Shown here one piece after another: positions 1 through 5,469 of a DNA stretch of 15,094 bases. The notes under the pieces were generated by a model. The model was not told where the DNA came from, ran no database searches, and saw nothing but the letters and a program-made list of their open reading frames with translations. Where the stretch lies: positions 1-15,094 of the forward strand of contig DVHS01000019.1 of NCBI GenBank assembly GCA_018711985.1, written 5' to 3'. The translations under genes were made by a program, and so were the position numbers. This stretch comes from Egerieenecus merdigallinarum (GTDB lineage Bacteria; Bacillota; Clostridia; Christensenellales; Aristaeellaceae). Each line of letters starts with the position of its first letter. Position 1 is the first letter of the stretch.

Positions 1-24
1 CAGGCTGAGCCGGTGGTTTTTTCT
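1..24 (+). terminator. possible 3' half of an intrinsic terminator cut by the window edge
   Basis: A GC-rich run (GAGCCGGTGG) is followed directly by six T residues and then CTCGC. This looks like the right arm and U-tract of a rho-independent terminator for a plus-strand gene ending just left of the window. The left arm would lie outside, so the hairpin cannot be confirmed. Confidence 0.3.
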
Positions 25-50
25 CGCTAAAGCTAAACAATGAAAGGTCA

Positions 51-68
51 GAGGGGCTACGGCCCCTC
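51..68. other. short stem-loop with a UNCG-type tetraloop
   Basis: GAGGGGC (51-57) and GCCCCTC (62-68) form a perfect 7-bp stem closed by C-TACG-G, which read as plus-strand RNA is the very stable cUACGg tetraloop. No T-tract follows on either strand, so it is not a classical terminator. It may be a stabilising or processing hairpin in the 3' region of a transcript entering from the left. Confidence 0.4.
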
Positions 69-97
69 CGACACCTCCTGAAGGCTTTGACAGTCTG

Positions 98-130
98 AGG
101 CCAGCGGCGTATCCGCTGGCCTTGCTGTTT
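98..130. terminator. inverted repeat, probable terminator downstream of the anti-sigma gene
   Basis: AGGCCAGCGG (98-107) and CCGCTGGCCT (113-122) form a perfect 10-bp stem with a 5-nt loop. The plus-strand flank is moderately T-rich (TGCTGTTT, 123-130). The minus-strand flank is not. It could therefore end a plus-strand transcript from the left and, less efficiently, the minus-strand sigma/anti-sigma operon that stops at 159. The tail is imperfect, so the function is inferred. Confidence 0.5.
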
Positions 131-158
131 CCGATCCAGATTTATCTTGGAAGTTCGA

Positions 159-1358
159 TCAATCCACCGGATACAGTGTAATTCCCTTTTGCGTGTTGGG
201 AACAGCGAGGGATTCCCCCTCCTGGGCGTAATAGACATACACCGTCAAGGTCTGCGGGAGTTCGCCTACACCCAACAGGGAAAGGTTAACCTGCGTCTGG
301 CCGGTTGGGTAAGTGCCATCGGGGCGGTACAAGCGTCCCTGCTCATCCGTGGCGATGATTTCCAGCCAGGCGTCCTGAGTATCCGCGAGCCCGTCAGGAA
401 GGGCAAGCAGCGTTTCCAGGGGAACTTCACAGCGGAGGGAAATGACTGCGGCCATGGGGGAGACTTCGGCCTCCGCCGAGCAGGTAACGCCGCTGATCTG
501 CGCCGTGCCGGCCATTTTCAGGGTTGTGGTGGAGGAACGTGGGACTGTGGCCGTGAGTGTCCCGGCGTCGCTGTGCTGGGTGGCAGTATAGCATTTCGTA
601 CCGTCGAAATAAACGGTTTGTATGCTTTGATACAGCCCAATCTCCAAATGCAGCGTGTCCCGGCCTGTCAGCTCTGCGGGAAGGGGCAGCGCGAACTCCC
701 GCATCTCATAATAGGCGCCGTCCTCGCCGTAGGCGCTGTCCCCGGCAGCCTGGGGAATGTCGATGCCGTCGTCGGTGCGGGTGTGGTCGCTGGGGTAGAT
801 GGTGCAGGCGCGGTAACCGTAGGGGGTGCCGCTTTGCAGGGCCTGGTTGTACGCGGCGAGAATGTCCGCGCCCGGGGCCTGCGCATCCGGGATATCCACG
901 GCCATGGGGGATGCTTCCTCCATGGCGGCCAGCTCCTGGGCGGTGGGGGTATAGGCTTCATACTGCGTGCCCTGAGCAATGGACAGGGCCAGGTTCAGCG
1001 TCAGCCCATCGTAGTAGGCGTTGTCAATTTGGGCAATACCCTGCTCCAGCGGGGCTTCGTAGCCCTCCACGGGCTGCGCGGTGATCACCGCGGCTTTATC
1101 GGCTACCTGGGCGTAGCGCTCATCCTGCTGGCCAAAGAGGTGGAACAGGTTCAAATGCTCTGCCAGCGCCACGGAGGCCGTTACGAACAGCAAAATCAGC
1201 AGGCATACCAGTACAGGGGAAAGCTTCTTTTTCATAGGGGAGATCGCGCTCCTTTCCTGCTGGACGACGGCGCGAATGCGCATGCGCCGCAGCACATCGC
1301 CCCGCAGGCCGGAAAGCCGGCGGTTGACCCGCTCCTGCAACGTTTTTTCATCAAGCAT
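159..1358 (-). CDS. membrane-anchored anti-sigma factor-like protein (DUF4179-like)
   Basis: This 399-residue protein probably holds the adjacent ECF sigma factor inactive at the membrane. Residues 1-45 are a short, basic, helical cytoplasmic segment. Residues 47-66 (SPVLVCLLILLFVTASVALA) are one strong membrane helix. About 330 residues follow outside the cell, rich in Thr, Ser and beta-prone stretches with repeated phrases of the YDGLTLNLALS kind. That layout matches the DUF4179-type partners often encoded after sigma factors in Clostridia; the family name is from memory of the pattern. The ATG lies inside the sigma gene's last codons (ATGCTTGA, 8-bp overlap), so translation is probably coupled. 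No HExxH, zinc-finger anti-sigma motif or enzyme motif was seen. What the outer domain senses is unknown. Another membrane-tethered regulator is the main alternative. Confidence 0.72.
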   Translation of the reverse strand: MLDEKTLQERVNRRLSGLRGDVLRRMRIRAVVQQERSAISPMKKKLSPVLVCLLILLFVTASVALAEHLNLFHLFGQQDERYAQVADKAAVITAQPVEGYEAPLEQGIAQIDNAYYDGLTLNLALSIAQGTQYEAYTPTAQELAAMEEASPMAVDIPDAQAPGADILAAYNQALQSGTPYGYRACTIYPSDHTRTDDGIDIPQAAGDSAYGEDGAYYEMREFALPLPAELTGRDTLHLEIGLYQSIQTVYFDGTKCYTATQHSDAGTLTATVPRSSTTTLKMAGTAQISGVTCSAEAEVSPMAAVISLRCEVPLETLLALPDGLADTQDAWLEIIATDEQGRLYRPDGTYPTGQTQVNLSLLGVGELPQTLTVYVYYAQEGESLAVPNTQKGITLYPVD

Positions 1359-1842
1359 CGTACCATTCCTCCAGGCTTTCTTTGAGTAGGTGTTCGGCTT
1401 TTTTCAGGCGGTAATGGACGGTTCTGCGGGAAAGTTTCAGGATGTCGGCCACCTCCTGTACCGTAAAACCCTGGTAATACCGCAGGGTGACCACCTGGCG
1501 CAGCCCGTCGGGTAGGGCGAGGATGGCCCGGGTTACCGTATCGTCCTCCCACTGGAACGTCTCGGCAGGTTCCGGCAGGTCCTCCATGCGTACCTGACGG
1601 TCCACGTGCCGGAACCATTTTCCCCGGCGCAGGTCCCGGCAGGTATTTACCGCAATGCGCATGAGCCAGCTCTTTTCGGAGGCTTCGCCCCGAAAATGAT
1701 CATGGGCTTGCCAAGCTTTCACAAAGGTGTCCTGCACGGCGTCTTCCGCCAGGGCGACATCCTTTACCAGCAGGTAGCAGGTGCGCAGCAGGGGTACCTC
1801 CCACTGTTCCATGGCCTGCTCCAACCAGCGGTCGCGGTCCAT
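1351..1842 (-). CDS. RNA polymerase sigma factor, ECF (sigma-70 family)
   Basis: An alternative sigma factor of about 163 residues that would redirect RNA polymerase to a small regulon, probably envelope stress genes. Region 2 is recognisable in LAEDAVQDTFVKAW and SWLMRIAVNTCRDLRR. Region 4 is recognisable in LPDGLRQVVTLRYYQGFT followed by the helix-turn-helix VQEVADILKLSRRTVHYRLKKA. There is no region 1.1 or 3, as expected for an ECF factor. I chose the ATG at 1842. Two in-frame GTG codons at 1851 and 1854 are possible, and AGGTGAAGG lies just before them, so up to four more residues may exist. A stop codon sits directly upstream of 1854. The gene overlaps the anti-sigma gene by 8 bp and lies 63 bp past the terminator of the repair operon, so it needs its own promoter. 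Its target promoters are not evident here. Confidence 0.9.
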   Translation of the reverse strand: MDRDRWLEQAMEQWEVPLLRTCYLLVKDVALAEDAVQDTFVKAWQAHDHFRGEASEKSWLMRIAVNTCRDLRRGKWFRHVDRQVRMEDLPEPAETFQWEDDTVTRAILALPDGLRQVVTLRYYQGFTVQEVADILKLSRRTVHYRLKKAEHLLKESLEEWYDA

Positions 1843-1905
1843 ATCCTTCACCACCCTTCACCTATACAGACGAACCAGCTGCCGCAACTGCGCAAAGGCG
1901 GAGGC

Positions 1906-1944
1906 AAAAAAATGAGGCCCTGCCGAAAAGCGCGGCAGGACCTC
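1906..1944 (-). terminator. intrinsic terminator of the DUF4097-ybaB-recR-rmuC operon
   Basis: On the minus strand, arms 1944-1933 (GAGGTCCTGCCG) and 1925-1914 (CGGCAGGGCCTC) form a 12-bp stem with one G-U pair and a 7-nt loop. One A and seven T residues follow (1912-1906). This is a textbook rho-independent terminator 33 bp after the 96-residue gene. It separates that operon from the sigma factor gene. Confidence 0.9.
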
Positions 1945-1976
1945 CCACTTTGTACCGGCGGGCAAAAAGCGCCGCC

Positions 1977-2267
1977 TCAGCCGTTGCGGGGATCGCGGCT
2001 GCGGCGCTTCTTGGCGTCGGGGTCAATGTATTCGATTTCCAGGCGGTCAAAGTCCACATGCTCCATGAACGCGTCGGGAAGGAACCGCGTCTGCCCGAAC
2101 TCCTCCCACTCCCGCTGATTCTTGGGCAGCCACAGGGGCTTGGGCAAATCCAGCGCATGGCAGGCATCCTGGAGGGCCTCCTGGGGGTCATCCCGGGTGC
2201 AGGGCTGGACGTCTTGAAGATCCATGCGGTGATGCTTGATGGTGCGAACCCATAAGGCGGTGGCCAT
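1977..2267 (-). CDS. conserved-looking small hypothetical protein, 96 aa
   Basis: I do not recognise a named family. The protein is soluble and highly charged, with no signal peptide or membrane helix. Its centre is rich in Trp, Pro and aromatic residues (LDLPKPLWLPKNQREWEEF, then TRFLPDAFMEHVDFDRLEIEYI). It ends in a basic tail, KKRRSRDPRNG. The central pattern reminds me of short uncharacterised proteins found in many Clostridia, but that is recollection. The start is secure: AAGGAGGA stands 7 nt before the ATG. It is the last gene of the operon, 23 bp after rmuC and just before the terminator, so it is co-transcribed with recR and rmuC. The acidic/aromatic core and basic tail could suit nucleic-acid or protein binding, but no function should be assigned. 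Confidence 0.8.
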   Translation of the reverse strand: MATALWVRTIKHHRMDLQDVQPCTRDDPQEALQDACHALDLPKPLWLPKNQREWEEFGQTRFLPDAFMEHVDFDRLEIEYIDPDAKKRRSRDPRNG

Positions 2268-2290
2268 GATACGTCCTCCTTCTGCGTGGG

Positions 2291-3631
2291 TTATTGGGCG
2301 TCCTCGGGGGTGTCCGCAAGGGGGAAATCCGCCTCCCCGGGGAACAGCGTGGCATCGGCGGCCTCCACCTGGCCCAGCCGGCGCTGAATGGTGCGTGTGC
2401 GCACAAAGGCGGTGTCAATGGATTCCGTGGCCTGGCGCAGGCGCTGCTGCGTCTTTTCCAGCACGTCCGCAAAGCGGGCAAAATCATTTTTCACCGCGCC
2501 TAGCAGCTTCCATACCTCGCTGGAGCGCTGCTCGATGGCCAGGGAGCGGAAACCCATTTGCAGGGAATTCAGCAGCGCCGCGAAGGTGGAGGGCCCAGCC
2601 ACCACCACCCGCTGATCCCGTTGCAGCTGCTCCACCACATCCATATTCCGCATTACCTCGGCGTACAGTCCCTCAATGGGCAGAAACAGAATGGCAAAGT
2701 CCGTGGAGTGGGGCGGGGCGATGTACTTGTCCGCAATGCGCTTGCCCTCGGTTTTCAGCCGGGTCATCAGCCCCTTGCGGGCGGCCTCCACCGCGGCCGC
2801 GTCCCCCTGCTGGGAGGCGTCCACCAGGCGCAGGTAATCCTCCTGGGGAAATTTGCTGTCAATGGGCAGCCACACGGCGGCCCCCTCCCGGCCGGGGAGC
2901 TTCACGGCAAACTCCACCCGCTCCCGGCTGCCGGGGACAATGGCCACGTTTTCCCCGTATTGCTCCGGGGCCAGCATCTGGCTCAGCAGCGCGCCCAACT
3001 GCATTTCACCCCAGATGCCCCGGGTTTTCACGTTGGTGAGCACCTTTTTCAGGTCGCCCACGCCCACCGCCAGGCTCTGCATTTCGCCCAGGCCGCGGTA
3101 TACCTGCTCCAGCCGGGCGCTCACCTGGGCAAAGCTGTCATTGAGGCGCTTGTCCAGGTTTTGCTTGAGCTGCTCGTCTACAGTACGGCGGATATTGTTC
3201 AGCTGGGTCTCGTTTTCCTGGCGCAGGGCGGTGAACTGCTGGTTCTGCGTCTGGCGCAGCTGCTCCAGGTTCTGGGCGCACTGGTTCAGGCTGCGGGCGG
3301 TGGCGTCGGACATTTGCCCGAAGCGCTCCTCCAGGTTGCGGGAGGTCATCAGCGCCTGACGCTGGGAGCTCTCCAGCAGGGCGGTTTGATGCTGGGTCAC
3401 GGCGGAGAGCGTGTTCAGCAGGCTGTCGTTCAAGGCGCGGAGGGTTTCACTGCTTTCCATGCGCTGGGCATCCAGGGCGTCCAGCAGCTGATCGCCCAGA
3501 AGCTGCTGATCCCGCCGGGCGCTTTCCAGGGCCTGGCGCAGCTGCGTGCGCTGTACCAGCAGCAGAATCACCGCAACCAGGCTCAAAAGTACCAGCCCGC
3601 CCAGCGCGATGGCTTGTAACGTATTGTCCAT
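2291..3631 (-). CDS. rmuC: DNA recombination protein RmuC
   Basis: RmuC proteins limit recombination at inverted repeats and contain a nuclease-like fold of the PD-(D/E)xK group; the precise biochemical role is not settled. This 446-residue copy has the usual order. An N-terminal membrane helix spans residues 5-26. A long Gln/Leu-rich coiled coil spans about 28-165. The RmuC core follows, with the hallmark stretches KTRGIWGEMQLGALL, LPIDSKFPQEDY, and DFAILFLPIEGLYAEV, and a C-terminal helical region. I chose the ATG at 3631 because CAGGAG lies 6 nt upstream (3638-3643). An in-frame TTG at 3652 would add seven residues but would swallow that ribosome binding site. It follows recR after 67 bp that contain a perfect hairpin, and precedes the 96-residue gene by 23 bp. 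Confidence 0.95.
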   Translation of the reverse strand: MDNTLQAIALGGLVLLSLVAVILLLVQRTQLRQALESARRDQQLLGDQLLDALDAQRMESSETLRALNDSLLNTLSAVTQHQTALLESSQRQALMTSRNLEERFGQMSDATARSLNQCAQNLEQLRQTQNQQFTALRQENETQLNNIRRTVDEQLKQNLDKRLNDSFAQVSARLEQVYRGLGEMQSLAVGVGDLKKVLTNVKTRGIWGEMQLGALLSQMLAPEQYGENVAIVPGSRERVEFAVKLPGREGAAVWLPIDSKFPQEDYLRLVDASQQGDAAAVEAARKGLMTRLKTEGKRIADKYIAPPHSTDFAILFLPIEGLYAEVMRNMDVVEQLQRDQRVVVAGPSTFAALLNSLQMGFRSLAIEQRSSEVWKLLGAVKNDFARFADVLEKTQQRLRQATESIDTAFVRTRTIQRRLGQVEAADATLFPGEADFPLADTPEDAQ

Positions 3632-3650
3632 GTTTTGCTCCTGTACAGAC

Positions 3651-3690
3651 AAGGGCGGGAAGCCGGCGCGTACCAGGCCCTCCCGCCCTT
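3651..3690 (-). other. perfect inverted repeat between recR and rmuC
   Basis: AAGGGCGGGA (3651-3660) and TCCCGCCCTT (3681-3690) form a perfect 10-bp GC-rich stem around a 20-nt loop. It starts 7 bp upstream of the rmuC ribosome binding site. There is no T-tract, so it is a poor intrinsic terminator. It may act as a partial terminator, an mRNA stability element, or a processing signal that sets rmuC levels relative to recR. Confidence 0.6.
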
Positions 3691-3698
3691 GAATGATA

Positions 3699-4295
3699 TT
3701 ACATGTCCCGGCGGCCCTCCAGGGCCTTGGAAAGGGTTACCTCGTCGGCATACTCCAGGTCGCTGCCCACAGGCACCCCATGGGCGATGCGGGTCACGCG
3801 AATGCCCATGGGCTTGATGAGCCGGGCGATATAGGTGGCCGTGGCCTCGCCCTCGATATCCGGGTTGGTGGCCAGGATCACCTCCGTGATCTCCTCCCGG
3901 GAGAGGCGCGCCAACAGTTCCTTGATGCGGATGTCCTCCGGCCCCACCCCGTCCATGGGGGACAGGGTGCCGTGCAGCACATGATAGCGTCCGTGAAAAT
4001 CATGCATGCGCTCGATGGCCGCCACGTCCCGCGGGTCGCGTACCACGCAGATCTGCCCGTTCTGCCGTCCCGGCGCGGCGCAGATGTCGCAGGTATCCTC
4101 CACGGCGTAGTTGCCGCAAATGCTGCAGTACCGGATGGCCTTGCGTCCCTGCCAGATGGCGGCGGCCAGCTCGTGCACATCCTCCTGGGGCAGGCTGACG
4201 ATATAATAGGCCAGCCGCTGGGCTGTTTTCTGCCCGATCCCGGGCAGCCGCGCCAGCTGGTTGACCATCCGGGCAATGGGCTCTAACTGCGCCAT
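3699..4295 (-). CDS. recR: recombination mediator protein RecR
   Basis: RecR works with RecO and RecF to load RecA on gapped single-stranded DNA during recombinational repair. The 198-residue length is exactly typical. In order one sees the N-terminal helix-hairpin-helix (LARLPGIGQKTAQRLAYYI, about residues 14-32), the four-cysteine zinc finger (CSICGNYAVEDTCDIC), and the Toprim domain with ICVVRDPRDVAAIE, YHVLHGTLSPMDGVGPEDI and EVILATNPDIEGEATATYI. The C-terminal Walker-B-like stretch TRIAHGVPVGSDLEYADEVTL is also complete. The ATG is only 4 bp after the ybaB stop (TGA GCCC ATG) and has no strong ribosome binding site, so translation is probably coupled to ybaB. The ybaB-recR order is conserved widely in bacteria; the usual upstream dnaX is replaced here by a DUF4097-like gene. 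Confidence 0.97.
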   Translation of the reverse strand: MAQLEPIARMVNQLARLPGIGQKTAQRLAYYIVSLPQEDVHELAAAIWQGRKAIRYCSICGNYAVEDTCDICAAPGRQNGQICVVRDPRDVAAIERMHDFHGRYHVLHGTLSPMDGVGPEDIRIKELLARLSREEITEVILATNPDIEGEATATYIARLIKPMGIRVTRIAHGVPVGSDLEYADEVTLSKALEGRRDM

Positions 4296-4299
4296 GGGC

Positions 4300-4641
4300 T
4301 CAGAACATGCCGCCCATGCCGGGGGTCAGCTTGCCCATGGTGGCTTCGCGGGTTTCCTCACCCTTGCGCAGGGCCTCGTTCACCGCGGCCATAATCAGAT
4401 CCTGAAGCATCTCGATGTCCTCGGGGTCCACCACCTGGGGATCGATGATGATTTCCTTCAGCTCGCGCTTGCCGGAAACCTTCACCTTCACCATGCCGCC
4501 GCCGGACGCGGCCTCGTACTCCGCCGCGTCCAGGTTCTCCTGGGCCTCGGTCATCTGCTGCTGGAGCTTCTGCGCCTGGCGCATGAGCTGCTGCATGTTG
4601 GCGCCGCCGCCAAACCCGCCGAAATGGTTATTCCGTGCCAT
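4300..4641 (-). CDS. nucleoid-associated protein, YbaB/EbfC family
   Basis: A 113-residue DNA-binding protein of the YbaB/EbfC family, which forms dimers shaped like tweezers and binds DNA with low sequence preference. The N-terminus is a glycine-rich leader (NNHFGGFGGGANMQQLM). A long helix follows (QAQKLQQQMTEAQENLDAAEYEA), then the family core GGGMVKVKVSGKRELKEIIIDPQVVDPEDIEMLQDLI in pieces, and the Met/Gly-rich tail TMGKLTPGMGGMF. I chose the ATG at 4641 because GAGGAGG (4650-4656) stands 8 nt upstream. Earlier in-frame codons reach into the preceding gene and start at TTG, which is unlikely. It lies 23 bp after the DUF4097-like gene and 4 bp before recR, consistent with a repair or chromosome-maintenance operon. 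Confidence 0.95.
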   Translation of the reverse strand: MARNNHFGGFGGGANMQQLMRQAQKLQQQMTEAQENLDAAEYEAASGGGMVKVKVSGKRELKEIIIDPQVVDPEDIEMLQDLIMAAVNEALRKGEETREATMGKLTPGMGGMF

Positions 4642-4664
4642 GGGGAATTCCTCCTCAAATGCTT

Positions 4665-5402
4665 TTATTCCAGATTGCAATGGATGGCCAGATTGCCGGA
4701 TACGCTGGTGCCGCGGACCTGGGGCGCGTTTTCCACAATGCTTACCCCACCGGTGAGCACCCGGCCCGTCACCGCCCGCAGGGCGATGTCCGCCTGGGTC
4801 AGGGGGGCGTAAAGCTCCACATCCCCGGAAACAGTGTTTACATCCACCCGCTCAAAAACGCGGGTGCATTCCATGCGCTGGTCGCCGCTCACGCCGCTGA
4901 GCTTGGCCGTCAGGCAGGCCACCTCCGATAGGCGAACCTTGCCGGACACCGTGCGCACGGATACATGATCGCAGTTCAGATCCTGGGCCTGAATGCCGCC
5001 GGATACCTGCCGCAGGGTGAGGGCAATGGCGTTGATGTTCGCCGCCCGCATGTCCCCGGAGACGGAGTCCAGGGTCACGTCCGTGCCGGAGATGCCCCGG
5101 GCACGCAGGGGCGCGGTGATGGTGCTCATGTCCAGGGCGCCCTTCCAGCTGCGGGGCAGACGGATGACAATCTGCATCCAGCGCTCGGAATTGAGCTTGA
5201 TGCTCAGGCCATAGGTGGGCTGTTCCACCACCAGACGGCCTTCCTTTTCCTGAATGCGCAGGTCGCTGACGTCCTTATCGTTGCCGGCGGCCATCACCTG
5301 CAGTTCGTTCACGTCGTCGGCCAGAACCTCCAGGGAGGCCCAGGCCAGGTGCGCTTCCACGCCGGTGATCTGCGTGGGCGAGAATGTTTCAATCTTATTC
5401 AT
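4665..5402 (-). CDS. DUF4097-like beta-solenoid repeat protein
   Basis: A 245-residue protein with no signal peptide or membrane helix, so probably cytoplasmic. From about residue 105 on it consists of seven imperfect repeats of roughly 20 residues, each with a V(S/T)G core: SVSGDMRAA, QVSGGIQAQ, TVSGKVRLS, GVSGDQRME, TVSGDVELY, AVTGRVLTG, and SVSGNLAIH. This is the pattern of DUF4097/DUF4098 beta-helix proteins, which stack one strand turn per repeat. Their molecular role is not established. In other Firmicutes such proteins are often linked to PspC or sensor genes; here it leads a DNA-repair operon, which is unusual. The ATG at 5402 is supported by AAGGAG 6 nt upstream (5409-5414) and by a strong promoter 35 bp further up. 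A more upstream in-frame start would overlap that promoter. Confidence 0.85.
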   Translation of the reverse strand: MNKIETFSPTQITGVEAHLAWASLEVLADDVNELQVMAAGNDKDVSDLRIQEKEGRLVVEQPTYGLSIKLNSERWMQIVIRLPRSWKGALDMSTITAPLRARGISGTDVTLDSVSGDMRAANINAIALTLRQVSGGIQAQDLNCDHVSVRTVSGKVRLSEVACLTAKLSGVSGDQRMECTRVFERVDVNTVSGDVELYAPLTQADIALRAVTGRVLTGGVSIVENAPQVRGTSVSGNLAIHCNLE

Positions 5403-5437
5403 GCTACGCTCCTTTTCACGGCGCTGCCGTCCAGAAC

Positions 5438-5466
5438 ATGATACCACGCCGGGCGGCCGCTGGCAA
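5438..5466 (-). promoter_or_regulatory. sigma-A promoter with extended -10 for the DUF4097-ybaB-recR-rmuC operon
   Basis: On the minus strand, TTGCCA (5466-5461) and TATCAT (5443-5438) are separated by exactly 17 bp. TGG directly before the -10 makes it an extended -10. Transcription would start near 5431, giving a leader of about 30 nt with the AAGGAG site. The -35 lies only 3 bp past the parC-like stop codon. Confidence 0.75.
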
Positions 5467-5469
5467 GTA

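Noticed and set aside
147..1385. Plus-strand frame of 412 codons opposite the anti-sigma gene
   Set aside because: It has no domain and no ribosome binding site; the opposite strand encodes a protein with a clear membrane helix and coupling to the sigma gene.
3690..3715. TAATATCAT at the recR stop codon as an rmuC promoter
   Set aside because: A -10-like sequence is present but no acceptable -35 lies 16-18 bp upstream, and the genes are closely spaced in one operon.
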